From contig NZ_BCQP01000012.1 of the NCBI RefSeq assembly GCF_001552135.1, forward strand, positions 105,208 to 169,207: a stretch of DNA of 64,000 nt. Reading direction: 5' to 3'. Source of the DNA: Actinomadura chibensis NBRC 106107 (GTDB taxonomy: Bacteria > Actinomycetota > Actinomycetes > Streptosporangiales > Streptosporangiaceae). Made by a program: the position numbers and the translations under genes. This document shows, in pieces, positions 33,983 through 41,904 of this stretch (position 1 is the first letter of the stretch; each line of letters starts with the position of its first letter). The notes below the pieces were generated by a model. That model saw nothing but the letters and a program-made list of their open reading frames with translations, did no database searches and was not told the origin of the DNA.

Positions 33983-34738
33983 ATGGAGCATCTCGGCATC
34001 CTCGCCCACAGCATGGAGGGCGCGACGCTGTGCCTCCGCACCTTCTGCCAGGAGGGCTTCCGGGAGCTCGGCCCCGACGACCACCCGGACGTGACGCTCG
34101 ACCTCATCGCGCTCGCCCGGAGCATGCCCGCCTGGGACGCGGGCGACCACGACGCGATCCGGACGACGCTCGCCGAGAGCCTCCGGCGGCTCGCGGCGGC
34201 GGGCGCGGACTTCTTCGTCTGCCCCGACAACACCGCGCACATGGCGCTCGAACGTCCGGGCCCGGACCTGCCGCTGCCCGGCCTGCACATCGCCCAGGTC
34301 GTCGCCGACCAGGCCGCGCGCGACGGCCGGACCCGCGTCGGCGTCCTCGGCACGAGCTACACCATGGACGGCCCGATCTACCCGCGCGAGCTGGCCGCGC
34401 GCGGCATCGCCGCCGAGGTCCCCGACGCCGGCGACCGGGAGACCGTCCACCGGATCATCTTCGCCGAGCTGGTCAACGGGATCTTCACGGCGGAGTCGCG
34501 GCGCGCCTACGCCCGCGTCATCGAGCGGCTCGCCGAGCGCGGCTGCGACGCGGTCGCGCTCGTCTGCACCGAGATCCCGCTGCTCGTCACGCCGGACCGG
34601 TCACCGCTGCCGACGCTGGACTCCACCCGCCTGCTCGCCCGCGCCGCGTTCGAGACGGCGGTCGGCGCGCGTCCGCTGCCCGCCTGGCGCGGCGGTCCGG
34701 CGGACGCTTCGTCCGGCGCCGAAGCGAGCCGCGCCTAG
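33983..34738 (+). CDS. Aspartate/glutamate racemase family protein
   Basis: A 251-residue protein of the Asp/Glu/hydantoin racemase superfamily: GILAHSMEGATLC at the start, ADFFVCPDNTAHMA around residue 80, VGVLGTSYTMDGPIY, and ALVCTEIPLL with C195. The two-cysteine mechanism normally uses a Cys directly before NT; here that position is Asp and the nearest Cys (C80) is three residues before the Asn. Racemase activity is thus likely but not certain. The ATG at 33983 has GGGGGA upstream. It is divergent from an XRE-cupin regulator that probably controls it. Confidence 0.8.
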   Translation: MEHLGILAHSMEGATLCLRTFCQEGFRELGPDDHPDVTLDLIALARSMPAWDAGDHDAIRTTLAESLRRLAAAGADFFVCPDNTAHMALERPGPDLPLPGLHIAQVVADQAARDGRTRVGVLGTSYTMDGPIYPRELAARGIAAEVPDAGDRETVHRIIFAELVNGIFTAESRRAYARVIERLAERGCDAVALVCTEIPLLVTPDRSPLPTLDSTRLLARAAFETAVGARPLPAWRGGPADASSGAEASRA

Positions 34739-34748
34739 GGGTCGGGAC

Positions 34749-35006
34749 GTGCGCTTCCACGACCTGCACCACGGTGATCGTCCGCTGCTGCCGCCGAACG
34801 CCCGGGACTTCGCGAGCGGCGCCGCGCTGGCGGACGCCGGCTTCCCCGCGGTCGCACGACCAGCCTCGGGTCGCGGCGTCGCCGGGGTCAACCTAGAGGA
34901 CGGCCGCGCCGAGACGCTCCGCCGGGCGCGCGCCTACGCGGAGGCGGGCGCGGACGGGGTCTTCGTCCCCGGCATCGCGGACGTGCGGGCGCTCCTCCGG
35001 CCCTAG
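34749..35006 (+). pseudogene. Remnant of an isocitrate lyase/PEP mutase family gene
   Basis: An open frame of 85 residues keeps separated conserved pieces of PEP-mutase-type proteins: FHDLHHGDRPLLPPNARDFASGAALADAGFPAVA (normal N-terminus), GVNLEDGR (a central strand), and LRRARAYAEAGADGVFVPGIADV (a late strand). The family is about 250 residues, so some 50 residues between the first and second pieces and about 60 between the second and third are missing, as is the C-terminus. All joins are in frame. The catalytic loop and most metal ligands are lost, so it is very probably non-functional. It starts 10 bp after the racemase stop. Confidence 0.75.
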
Positions 35007-36448
35007 GGGTGGCCGTTGATCGCGTCGGCCAGGCGCGCGAGGACGGACGTGCCCGCCGCGCCCGACGCCGACTCGCGCGCGTCCGCGGCCCGGTAGAGCG
35101 CGTACATCGCGTGGACGCCGAGCCACCGCAGCGGCTCCGGCTCCCAGCGGCGGACGCGGCGGCCGACCCACGGCAGCGCGGTCAGCTCGGTGCCCTCCCC
35201 GAGGACCAGGTCGCGGAGGGTCCGCCCGGCGAGGTTCGCGGTCGCGACGCCGTGCCCGGTGTAGCCGCCCGCGTGGCCGAGCCCGCTCGCACGGTCGACG
35301 GCGGCCGCCGCGCACCAGTCGCGCGGGACGCCGAGGACCCCCGACCAGGCGTGCGCGACGCGCCCCTCGCCCGCGACGGCGGGGAACATCGCGGTGAGCG
35401 TCGTCCAGAGGGCGTCGACCGTGGCGGGCGCGGTGCGTCCCGCGTCGTCGACGCGCGAGCCGTAGCGGTACGGGCGGCCCCGGCCGCCGAACGCGATGCG
35501 GTCGTCGGCGGTGCGCTGCGCGTACATGTAGTAGTGCGCCATGTCGCCGAGCAGCTCGCGCCGCTCCCACCCGATCGCGTCCCAGACGGCGCCGGGCAGC
35601 GGCGTCGTGACGATCATGGAGCTGTTCATCGGCAGCAGGTCGCGGCGGTGGCCGGGCAGCCCGGCCGTGAAGCCCTCGGTGGCGCGCAGCACGTACTCGG
35701 CCGCGACGGACCCGTGGGGCGTCACCGCGGTCGCCGGGACGCGCCCGCGGCGCGGGTCGATCCGCAGGACGGGCGTCCGCTCGTAGACCTCCACGCCGAG
35801 GTCGCGGACCGTCCGGGCGAGGCCGCGGACCAGCGCGGCGGGCTGCGCGCGGGCGCCGTGCGGGCTCCACGCGGCGCCGGTCGCGCCCGCCACGCGCAGC
35901 CGGCCGGCGCGCTCGGCGGCGGGCAGCGGGACGAGGTCGCCGTCCGTCCAGCCCCAGGCGCGGGCCTCCGCGACCATGGCGGCGAGCCGGGCCCGCTGCG
36001 CCGCGTTGCGCGCGACGTACAGCACGCCGCCCTTGACGAGCCCCGCGTCGATGCCCTCCGCCGCGGCGACGCGGACGACCTCGTCCACGGCGCGGAACAT
36101 CGCACGCTGCAGGGCGATCGCGGCGGGGCGGCCGTGCCGGGCGGCGTAGCGCTCCCGCGACCCGGCGAGCTCGCCGAGCACCCAGCCGCCGTTGCGGCCG
36201 GACGCGCCGAACCCGGCGAACTCCCGCTCCAGTACGACGATCCGCAGGCCGGGGCGGGCGCGCTTGAGGTAGTAGGCCGTCCAGAGCCCCGTGTACCCGG
36301 CGCCGACGACGCACACGTCCGCGTCGCGCGGCCCCGGCAGGCGGGGCCCCGGAGCGGGCCGTCCGGCCGCCTCGAACCAGTGGGACACGCCGCCGTCGCG
36401 GAACCCCGCGTCCAGCGGCGCACGGGACCCGGACGATGACGAACTCAT
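35003..36448 (-). CDS. FAD-dependent oxidoreductase (DAO family)
   Basis: A 481-residue flavoprotein oxidase of the D-amino-acid oxidase/glycine oxidase fold. The FAD-binding dinucleotide motif is DVCVVGAGYTGLWTAYYLKRARPGLRIVVLE near residue 45, followed by GFGASGRNGGWVLGEL as in gamma-glutamylputrescine oxidases. Near the end GLGHAGGYTGHGVATANLAGRTLRDLVLG matches the C-terminal FAD contact. An amine or amino acid is the likely substrate. The gene lies 50 bp after the GNAT gene in a minus-strand unit. Its stop shares a CTAG with the pseudogene stop. Confidence 0.88.
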   Translation of the reverse strand: MSSSSSGSRAPLDAGFRDGGVSHWFEAAGRPAPGPRLPGPRDADVCVVGAGYTGLWTAYYLKRARPGLRIVVLEREFAGFGASGRNGGWVLGELAGSRERYAARHGRPAAIALQRAMFRAVDEVVRVAAAEGIDAGLVKGGVLYVARNAAQRARLAAMVAEARAWGWTDGDLVPLPAAERAGRLRVAGATGAAWSPHGARAQPAALVRGLARTVRDLGVEVYERTPVLRIDPRRGRVPATAVTPHGSVAAEYVLRATEGFTAGLPGHRRDLLPMNSSMIVTTPLPGAVWDAIGWERRELLGDMAHYYMYAQRTADDRIAFGGRGRPYRYGSRVDDAGRTAPATVDALWTTLTAMFPAVAGEGRVAHAWSGVLGVPRDWCAAAAVDRASGLGHAGGYTGHGVATANLAGRTLRDLVLGEGTELTALPWVGRRVRRWEPEPLRWLGVHAMYALYRAADARESASGAAGTSVLARLADAINGHP

Positions 36449-36498
36449 CCGCTCATACTGCTGGATCCCGCATGGAAAGCACCAGTCGGCAACGGATT

Positions 36499-37086
36499 CT
36501 AAGGAACAGCGTCCACGATACGACGGGATCCGATCCAGCGGGAGCGCTCGGCGGCGTAGTAGGCGGCGCCGTCCGGGCCGCGCGGGCCGTCCGGCCTGCG
36601 GCGCATCCCGAGCTGCAGCGCGATCTCCGCCGACGACGGGTTCGCCATGTCGATCTCGGCGGTGACGCGGTGCACGCCGACCACCCCGAACGCGTAGTCG
36701 AGCACCGCGCGGGACGCCTCGGCGGCGAGCCCCTGCCCCCACCGGTCCGGCTCCAGGCTGTAGAGAATCTCGACGTCCGCGCCGTTGCCGAGCGGGCCGT
36801 CGTGGTGGCTGAGCCCGGCCACCCCGATCAGCGGCCCGCCCGGCGCCGCCGCGTCGATCCCGCCGTCCCAGCGGACCGGGCGCAGCGCCCACAGCCCGTA
36901 CCCCTCGGTGGCGAAGTCCCGCTCGCTGGCGTCGATGATCTCCGCGACCTGGACGGCGGAGACCATCCGGTCGTCGAACAGGTGGCGCCGGACGAGCGGG
37001 CCCGTCCAGTGCGTGAGCAGCGCGGCGCGGTCGTCGGCCGTCACCGGGTGCAGGACGAGCCGCACCGTGCGCAGCACCTCACTCAT
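36499..37086 (-). CDS. GNAT-family N-acetyltransferase
   Basis: A 195-residue acetyltransferase of the RimJ/RimL-like type. It starts with LRTVRLVLHPVTADDRAALLTHW and has the acetyl-CoA loop DRWGQGLAAEASRAVLDYAFGVVGVHRVTAEIDMANPSSAEIALQLGMRR. The substrate is not predictable. It overlaps the upstream carboxymuconolactone decarboxylase-like gene by 8 nt and precedes the FAD oxidoreductase, so the three probably form one operon read from 37765. Confidence 0.88.
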   Translation of the reverse strand: MSEVLRTVRLVLHPVTADDRAALLTHWTGPLVRRHLFDDRMVSAVQVAEIIDASERDFATEGYGLWALRPVRWDGGIDAAAPGGPLIGVAGLSHHDGPLGNGADVEILYSLEPDRWGQGLAAEASRAVLDYAFGVVGVHRVTAEIDMANPSSAEIALQLGMRRRPDGPRGPDGAAYYAAERSRWIGSRRIVDAVP

Positions 37087-37765
37087 GCCCGTCCTCCGGC
37101 GCCGGGGGCCACGCGGGCGGGGCCTCGCCGTCGGGGACGCCGACCCGGAACACGCGGAGCTGCACCGCGAGCGCCTTGTAGTAGCCGACGAGCGTGACCA
37201 GCTCGACGAGGGCGGTGCGGCCGAGCGTCGCCGCCGCCTCGGTGAACACGGCGTCGGCGAGGTCGCCCTCGGCGGCGAGCTGCCGGGCCGCCTCGTGCAC
37301 GACGCGCTCGCGGACGTCGGCGAGCATCGGCGCGCGGCCCTCGCGCAGCGCGTCCAGCTCGGCGTCGGTGAGGCCGTGCCCGCGGCCGATCCGCTCGTGC
37401 GCGTACCACTCGTAGTCGGATCGGACGTGCGCGGCGACGACCAGCGTCGCGATCTCGCGTTCGCGTTTGGTGAACGCGGTGCGGAAGCGCAGCGCGGCGC
37501 CGAGGTCCTGGAGCGGCAGCCCCACGGCCGGGCTGTACAGCATGGCGTTGAAGGGGCCGAGGAGGCGTCCGGAGTCGTCGGCCAGGCCGTAGGGCGGGGG
37601 GCCGCCCGAGGTGCGCGGGCCGCCGGTCACCGCCTCGTACACGGCGCGCTGCTCGTCGCTGAGCGTGCCGGGGAGCAGCAGCGGGAGCCGCGCCGAGGAG
37701 GGGCCGGGGACCGGGCCGGGCCGGGGTCGGTCATTGACGCGCTCACCGCTCACGGGGTCGATCAC
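37079..37765 (-). CDS. Carboxymuconolactone decarboxylase-family protein
   Basis: A 228-residue protein of the CMD/AhpD-like superfamily: GRLLGPFNAMLYSPAVGLPLQDLGAALRF, then KREREIATLVVAAHVRSDYEWYAHERIGRGHGLTDAELDALREGR, then a VYEAA-like helix region. No cysteine occurs in the whole protein, so it lacks the CxxC of peroxidatic members and belongs to the decarboxylase-like or unassigned part of the family. The GTG at 37765 is 7 nt after TAGCGT, suggesting leaderless transcription. It is the first gene of the CMD-GNAT-FAD oxidase unit. Confidence 0.85.
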   Translation of the reverse strand: MIDPVSGERVNDRPRPGPVPGPSSARLPLLLPGTLSDEQRAVYEAVTGGPRTSGGPPPYGLADDSGRLLGPFNAMLYSPAVGLPLQDLGAALRFRTAFTKREREIATLVVAAHVRSDYEWYAHERIGRGHGLTDAELDALREGRAPMLADVRERVVHEAARQLAAEGDLADAVFTEAAATLGRTALVELVTLVGYYKALAVQLRVFRVGVPDGEAPPAWPPAPEDGHE

Positions 37766-37772
37766 TTACCGC

Positions 37773-37778
37773 ACGCTA
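37773..37778 (-). promoter_or_regulatory. -10 box TAGCGT, leaderless promoter of the CMD-family gene
   Basis: On the minus strand TAGCGT lies 7 nt before the GTG at 37765; no ribosome binding site is present. Confidence 0.5.
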
Positions 37779-37892
37779 GGCGGTCCGCCGGGGCGGCTCA
37801 AGCCCCGGCCGGAATGTGAAACCTCGCGCGCAGGATGAGGTGGCGCTCGCGTAACCCGGCCGAACCCGCGTCCCGCGGGCCCCGCGCGCTGG

Positions 37893-37898
37893 CAGGAT
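37893..37898 (+). promoter_or_regulatory. Candidate -10 box CAGGAT before the methyltransferase
   Basis: CAGGAT, one mismatch from TANNNT, lies 7 nt before the ATG at 37906. Confidence 0.35.
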
Positions 37899-37905
37899 GT
37901 CCCGG

Positions 37906-38778
37906 ATGAGCGGCATCTACGACGACCCCTGGGCGTACGAGCTGGCGTGCGCCTTCCGCGACGTGCCCGCCGAGGTGGACGCGCTGCTCGGCTGGTACGC
38001 CGAGCACGCCGCGGACACCGACCACGCTCCGGCTCCCGGGCGGGCCGCGCCGTCCGGGACGGGCCCGGCGACGGTGCTGGAGCTCGCCGCCGGGCCCGCC
38101 GAGCACGCCCGCGAGTTCGCCCGCCGGGGCGTCGCCGCGACCGCGCTCGACCTGAACCCGCGGATGTGCGCGTACGCGTCCCGGGAGGCGGCGCGCGAGG
38201 GCGTCGCGGTGGACGTCGTCGAGGGCGACATGACGCGGCTCGACCTCGGCCGCCGGTTCGACCTCGCCGTGACCATGCTGGACTCGACGTCCCACCTGAT
38301 GACCCTGGACGCGATGGTCGCGCACCTGCGCGGGGTCGCGGCGCACCTGTCCCCCGGCGGCCTGTACATCGTGGAGATGTCGCACCCGCGCGACCGGCTC
38401 ACCGACGACCCGAGCGTCAGCACCGGCTGGACGGTCGAGCGCGACGGCGTCCACGCGGGCGTGCGCTGGGGCGAGCCCGGCGACCGGCTCGACCCCGTCA
38501 CCCAGGTGTCCGCCGACCACGTCACGGTGACGATCACCGCGGACGGCGGGACGCGGGTCGTCCGCGACGTCGTCCCCTACCGGTTCTGGACGGCGACCGA
38601 GCTGGACGCCGCGATCCGCCTCGCCGGGGGCCTGGCGGCCGTCGCGCAGTACGGCGACTTCGGGGTCGGCGAGGACGCGGTGCCCCTCACCGACCCCGCC
38701 GCCTGGCGGATGATCACCGTGCTGCGGCCGGCCGCCGCGCCGGCTCAGGGCGTCGGCGCCCAGCCCGGCATCGGGTAG
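37906..38778 (+). CDS. Class I SAM-dependent methyltransferase
   Basis: A 290-residue methyltransferase starting MSGIYDDPWAYELACAFRDVPAEVDAL. Motif I is VLELAAGPAEHAREFARRG, then ATALDLNPRMCAYA and VVEGDMTRLDLGRRFDLAVTMLDSTSHL. A C-terminal beta-rich part follows (PYRFWTATELDAAIRLAGGLAAVAQYGDF). It resembles small-molecule methyltransferases of the glycine/sarcosine N-methyltransferase-like type, but no substrate can be named. An ATG nine bases upstream is possible; the one at 37906 fits the -10 spacing better. Its 3' end overlaps the convergent glyA by 34 bp. Confidence 0.85.
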   Translation: MSGIYDDPWAYELACAFRDVPAEVDALLGWYAEHAADTDHAPAPGRAAPSGTGPATVLELAAGPAEHAREFARRGVAATALDLNPRMCAYASREAAREGVAVDVVEGDMTRLDLGRRFDLAVTMLDSTSHLMTLDAMVAHLRGVAAHLSPGGLYIVEMSHPRDRLTDDPSVSTGWTVERDGVHAGVRWGEPGDRLDPVTQVSADHVTVTITADGGTRVVRDVVPYRFWTATELDAAIRLAGGLAAVAQYGDFGVGEDAVPLTDPAAWRMITVLRPAAAPAQGVGAQPGIG

Positions 38779-40016
38779 CCCGCGAGCAGCTCGCGGACCT
38801 GCCCGGCGACCCGCTCGACGACCGCCTCGTCCTGCTTGGCGGCGGCCTGCACGACCTCGTCGATCCACGCCGCGACCTGCGGCATCCGCCCCTCGTCCAG
38901 CCCGCGGGTGGTGATCGCGGCGGTGCCGATCCGCAGCCCGGACGGGTCGAACGGCTTGCGCGGGTCGAACGGGACCGCGTTGTAGTTCAGCTCGATCCCG
39001 GCCCGGTCGAGGGCCTGCGCGGCGGGCTTGCCCGCGACGCCCTTGCTCGTCAGGTCGATCAGGATGAGGTGGTTGTCGGTGCCGCCGGAGATCAGGTCGT
39101 AGCCGCGGTCCAGCAGCGCGGCGGCGAGCACCTTCGCGTTCGCGACGACCTGCCGCGCGTACGCGGCGAACCCGGGCCGCGCCGCCTCCTTCAGCGCGAC
39201 GGCGATCGCGGCGGTCGTGTGGTCGTGCGGCCCGCCCTGCAGACCGGGGAACACGGCCTTGTCGACCGCCTTCGCGTGCTCGGCGGTGGACAGGATCATC
39301 GCGCCGCGCGGGCCGCGCAGCGTCTTGTGCGTGGTCGTGGTGATCACGTCGGCGTGGCCGACCGGGGACGGGTGCGCGCCGCCCGCGATGAGGCCCGCGA
39401 TGTGCGCGACGTCGGCGGCGAGCACCGCGCCCGCCTCCCGCGCGATCTCGGCGAACGCGGGGAAGTCGATCGTGCGCGGGATGGCGGTGCCGCCGCACCA
39501 GATCACCTTCGGCCGCTCCTTGAGCGCCAGGTCGCGCACCTGGTCCATGTCGACGCGCCCGGTGTCGGCGCGCACGTCGTAGCGGACGGGCCGGAACCAC
39601 TTCCCGGTCGCCGACACCGACCAGCCGTGCGTGAGGTGCCCGCCCATCGGCAGCGACAGGCCCATCACCGGGTCGCCCGGCTCCAGGAACGCCAGGTAGA
39701 CGGCGAGGTTCGCGGGCGACCCCGAGTACGGCTGGACGTTCGCGTGCTCGGCCCCGAACAGCGCCTTCGCGCGCTCGACGGCGAGCGTCTCGATCGGGTC
39801 GACGTTCTGCTGGCCCTCGTAGTACCGCCTGCCCGCGTAGCCCTCGGAGTACTTGTTGGTCAGCACCGTGCCGGTGGCCTCCAGCACGGCCTCCGACACG
39901 TAGTTCTCCGAGGCGATCAGCCGCAGCTTCTCGTACTGGCGGCGGGCCTCGTCCTCGACCAGCCCGGCGATCTCGGGGTCCTGGTCCTTCAGGTGGGGGA
40001 CGGCGGGTTCGTGCAT
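38745..40016 (-). CDS. glyA: Serine hydroxymethyltransferase
   Basis: A 423-residue PLP enzyme that converts serine and tetrahydrofolate to glycine and 5,10-methylene-tetrahydrofolate. Motifs are LRLIASENYVSEAVLEATGTVLTNKYSEGYAGRRYYEGQQNVD near the N-terminus, HGWSVSATGKWF, DVAHIAGLIAGG, and the PLP lysine K231 in TTTTHKTLRGPRGAM. The ATG at 40016 has GGAGG 5 nt upstream. The 5' leader contains a ZTP (pfl) riboswitch candidate followed by a hairpin near the ribosome binding site, so it is probably induced when 10-formyl-THF is short. Confidence 0.96.
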   Translation of the reverse strand: MHEPAVPHLKDQDPEIAGLVEDEARRQYEKLRLIASENYVSEAVLEATGTVLTNKYSEGYAGRRYYEGQQNVDPIETLAVERAKALFGAEHANVQPYSGSPANLAVYLAFLEPGDPVMGLSLPMGGHLTHGWSVSATGKWFRPVRYDVRADTGRVDMDQVRDLALKERPKVIWCGGTAIPRTIDFPAFAEIAREAGAVLAADVAHIAGLIAGGAHPSPVGHADVITTTTHKTLRGPRGAMILSTAEHAKAVDKAVFPGLQGGPHDHTTAAIAVALKEAARPGFAAYARQVVANAKVLAAALLDRGYDLISGGTDNHLILIDLTSKGVAGKPAAQALDRAGIELNYNAVPFDPRKPFDPSGLRIGTAAITTRGLDEGRMPQVAAWIDEVVQAAAKQDEAVVERVAGQVRELLAGYPMPGWAPTP

Positions 40017-40036
40017 CGGAGCCTCCGCGCTGCTCG

Positions 40037-40060
40037 CGCCGGGGATCGGGCGCCCCGGCG
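40037..40060 (-). promoter_or_regulatory. Hairpin between riboswitch and glyA start (expression platform candidate)
   Basis: CGCCGGGG and CCCCGGCG form an 8-bp perfect stem with an 8-nt loop, starting about 20 nt upstream of the glyA ATG and close to its GGAGG. No U run follows. It may act as a ribosome-access switch or terminator controlled by the aptamer. Confidence 0.5.
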
Positions 40061-40073
40061 AAGGGGGCCCGTA

Positions 40074-40150
40074 CACCCAGGCGCGCGGTGTGCGGACTAG
40101 TCTCGCTCCCCGGTGGTCGTCTCCACCTTGACTGCGCCAGTCGCGTGCCC
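40074..40150 (-). ncRNA. ZTP (pfl motif) riboswitch candidate upstream of glyA
   Basis: On the minus strand the order of conserved elements matches the pfl/ZTP aptamer. GCGACTGGCGC is followed by GGTGG, a short loop and CCACCGGGGAGCGAG, and after a linker comes CGCGCCTGGGTG. GGUGG pairs with CCACC as a hairpin, and GGCGC near the 5' end can pair with GCGCC near the 3' end as the expected pseudoknot. TATGAT (40154-40159) is the -10 box just upstream. The known ligands are ZTP and ZMP, signals of folate shortage, and glyA is a usual target. Not checked by covariance model. Confidence 0.75.
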
Positions 40151-40153
40151 GCC

Positions 40154-40159
40154 ATCATA
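40154..40159 (-). promoter_or_regulatory. -10 box TATGAT of the glyA transcript
   Basis: TATGAT on the minus strand lies just before the 5' end of the riboswitch element and about 140 nt before the glyA start, giving the long leader that holds the aptamer. Confidence 0.55.
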
Positions 40160-40242
40160 CCGGCCTGCCTTTTCGCGGAGCGTCGACACGGCGAACACCC
40201 CGGGCGGCGCCGAGCGGCCCGGCGAGGCTGAGCCTCCGACGA

Positions 40243-40974
40243 TCATTCGGCATCCCCGCGCCGGGACGGGCGCCGGGCCTCCAGTCCGTCCAGAAGGCAG
40301 TCGAGCGCGAACGCGAACCGGCGCTCGCACTCGCGGTCGACGTCGAGCTCCGCACCGGCGGCGGCCATTCGCGCGCCGAGCAGCGGATACTCGTCGGCGA
40401 TCCGGCGCAGATGCTCAGCCACCCGGTCGCGCCATTCCGCGCCGCCTCCGGTCCGGTCGAGGGCCGCGCGCCAGGACGTCTCGGCCGTCACCGCGCCGAC
40501 GACGTGGTCGTTGACGGCGGCGAGGGCGGCGTCCAGGTCGCCGCCGGAGAACCCGGCGCGGGACAGGATCGTCAGCCCGGCCTCGGCGAGGGCGAGCGCG
40601 TTCGGCCCGAGGTTGGGGCGTCCCGTGAGGCCGGACAGCACCCACGGATGGCGCAGCAGCATCGCGCGGTGCCGCCGGGCCAGGCCGCCGAGCGCGTCGC
40701 GCCAGCCGGCGGCGCGCGGCTCGCCGTCCGCGGCGACCTCGCCCAGGACGTGGTCCAGCGCGAGTTCGAGCAGCTCGTCCTTGGTGGTGACGTACCAGTA
40801 CAGGGATCCGGCCGTCACGCCGAGGTCCGCCGCGACCCGCCGCATGGACAGCCCCCGCGCCCCCTCCGCGTCGAGGATCGCGACGGCGCGGGCGACGATC
40901 CGGGCGCGGCTCAGCCGCCGGTCGCGGGACGGACGCTCGGGACGCAGCCAGACGGAAGGCGAAGGCGTGGGCAC
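40243..40974 (-). CDS. TetR-family transcriptional regulator
   Basis: A 243-residue TetR protein. The HTH covers residues 22-70 (LSRARIVARAVAILDAEGARGLSMRRVAADLGVTAGSLYWYVTTKDELLELALDHV). A C-terminal domain of the TetR_C (tetracycline repressor-like) kind follows, with HRAMLLRHPWVLSGLTGRPNLGPNALALAEAGL. The GTG at 40974 lies 6 nt after TAGGGT. It is divergent from an alpha/beta hydrolase gene and probably represses it via the TGTTCA/TGAACA palindrome at 41022-41040. Confidence 0.9.
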   Translation of the reverse strand: MPTPSPSVWLRPERPSRDRRLSRARIVARAVAILDAEGARGLSMRRVAADLGVTAGSLYWYVTTKDELLELALDHVLGEVAADGEPRAAGWRDALGGLARRHRAMLLRHPWVLSGLTGRPNLGPNALALAEAGLTILSRAGFSGGDLDAALAAVNDHVVGAVTAETSWRAALDRTGGGAEWRDRVAEHLRRIADEYPLLGARMAAAGAELDVDRECERRFAFALDCLLDGLEARRPSRRGDAE

Positions 40975-40980
40975 GGCCCC

Positions 40981-40986
40981 ACCCTA
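40981..40986 (-). promoter_or_regulatory. -10 box TAGGGT, leaderless promoter of the TetR gene
   Basis: TAGGGT on the minus strand lies 6 nt before the GTG at 40974. Confidence 0.5.
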
Positions 40987-40991
40987 GCCCC

Positions 40992-41040
40992 TTGCCATAC
41001 GCCGTTCACTCTCCTATACATTGTTCAAGGAAACTGAACA
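40992..41040 (+). promoter_or_regulatory. Promoter and operator of the hydrolase gene
   Basis: TTGCCA (40992-40997) and TATACA (41015-41020) are -35 and -10 boxes with the ideal 17-bp spacing. The inverted repeat TGTTCA (41022-41027) / TGAACA (41035-41040) begins 2 bp after the -10 box, over the transcript start, where a bound TetR dimer would block RNA polymerase. Confidence 0.65.
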
Positions 41041-41063
41041 GTGCTCAAGAATCGGAGGCGGAG

Positions 41064-41873
41064 ATGCCCGGAGACGTGCACGTGACCGTCTGGGACGACA
41101 CGGGCGGGACGGGACCGCCCGCGATCCTCGTCCACGGCTCGACGGCCTGGGGCGACGACCCGGTCCTCGGGTTCGCGGCGCAGCGCCCGCTGGCGGACCG
41201 GTTCCGCGTCCTCGCCATGGACCGGCGCGGCCACGGCGGCAGCGGCGGGACGGGCTCGGCCGAGTACGCCAGCGACTACGAGGCCGACGCCGCCGACATC
41301 GCGGCCCTGATGGGCGACGGAGCGCATCTCGTCGGCCACTCCTACGGCGCGGTCGGCGCCATGCTCGCGGCGGCGCGGCGCCCCGAGGCCGTCCTGTCGC
41401 TGGCGCTGATCGAACCGGGCTGCTACCAGGCGGCGGCGGACGACCCGGTCGTCGCCGCCGCGCTCCGCGCCAACCGGGAGGCGATCGCGAACGTTCCTCC
41501 CGACCTGCCCGCCGACGTCTATCTCAAGGCCGCGGCGCAGGCGGCCGGGCTGCCGCCGCTGGACCCGACGCCCCGGCGGCTGCGCGCCGCGGCGACGGCG
41601 CTGCGCGAGCGGGTGTGCTGGGAGGCGCCGATCCCGGTGGCGGAGCTGGCCGCCGGGACGTGGCCGAAGCTCGTCCTGTCCGGGACGTGGGAGACGGCGC
41701 CCGCCCCCTACCGGGAGCGCGGCGGGGAGCCGCTGATGGCGTGCGCGCGGGTCACCGCCGAGCGGATCGGGGCGCGGCTCGCGCGCGTCCCCGGCGCGGC
41801 GCACTACCCGCACGTCGAGCGCCCCGGGGCCGTGAACGCGGCGCTTGCCGAACTGTGGACGTCCTGGCCCTAG
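41064..41873 (+). CDS. Alpha/beta hydrolase
   Basis: A 269-residue alpha/beta hydrolase. The oxyanion-hole motif HGS is at 24-26, DRRGHGGSGG in strand 4, the nucleophile elbow GHSYGAVG with S93, and a late PGAAHYPHVERP carrying the catalytic His. The substrate is unknown; an ester, lactone or epoxide would fit the family. The ATG at 41064 has GGAGGCGGAG upstream, and the longer upstream frame overlaps the promoter. It is divergent from a TetR gene that is likely its repressor. Confidence 0.88.
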   Translation: MPGDVHVTVWDDTGGTGPPAILVHGSTAWGDDPVLGFAAQRPLADRFRVLAMDRRGHGGSGGTGSAEYASDYEADAADIAALMGDGAHLVGHSYGAVGAMLAAARRPEAVLSLALIEPGCYQAAADDPVVAAALRANREAIANVPPDLPADVYLKAAAQAAGLPPLDPTPRRLRAAATALRERVCWEAPIPVAELAAGTWPKLVLSGTWETAPAPYRERGGEPLMACARVTAERIGARLARVPGAAHYPHVERPGAVNAALAELWTSWP

Positions 41874-41904
41874 CCCGGAAGGCGCGTGTGGTGCAGAGAC
41901 GCGT

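Noticed and set aside
38745..38778. Overlap of methyltransferase and glyA 3' ends as a possible fused gene
   Set aside because: The genes are on opposite strands; both ends match their families, so it is an ordinary convergent overlap.
40017..40150. Glycine riboswitch upstream of glyA
   Set aside because: No tandem glycine aptamer signature is visible; the conserved elements fit the ZTP motif instead.
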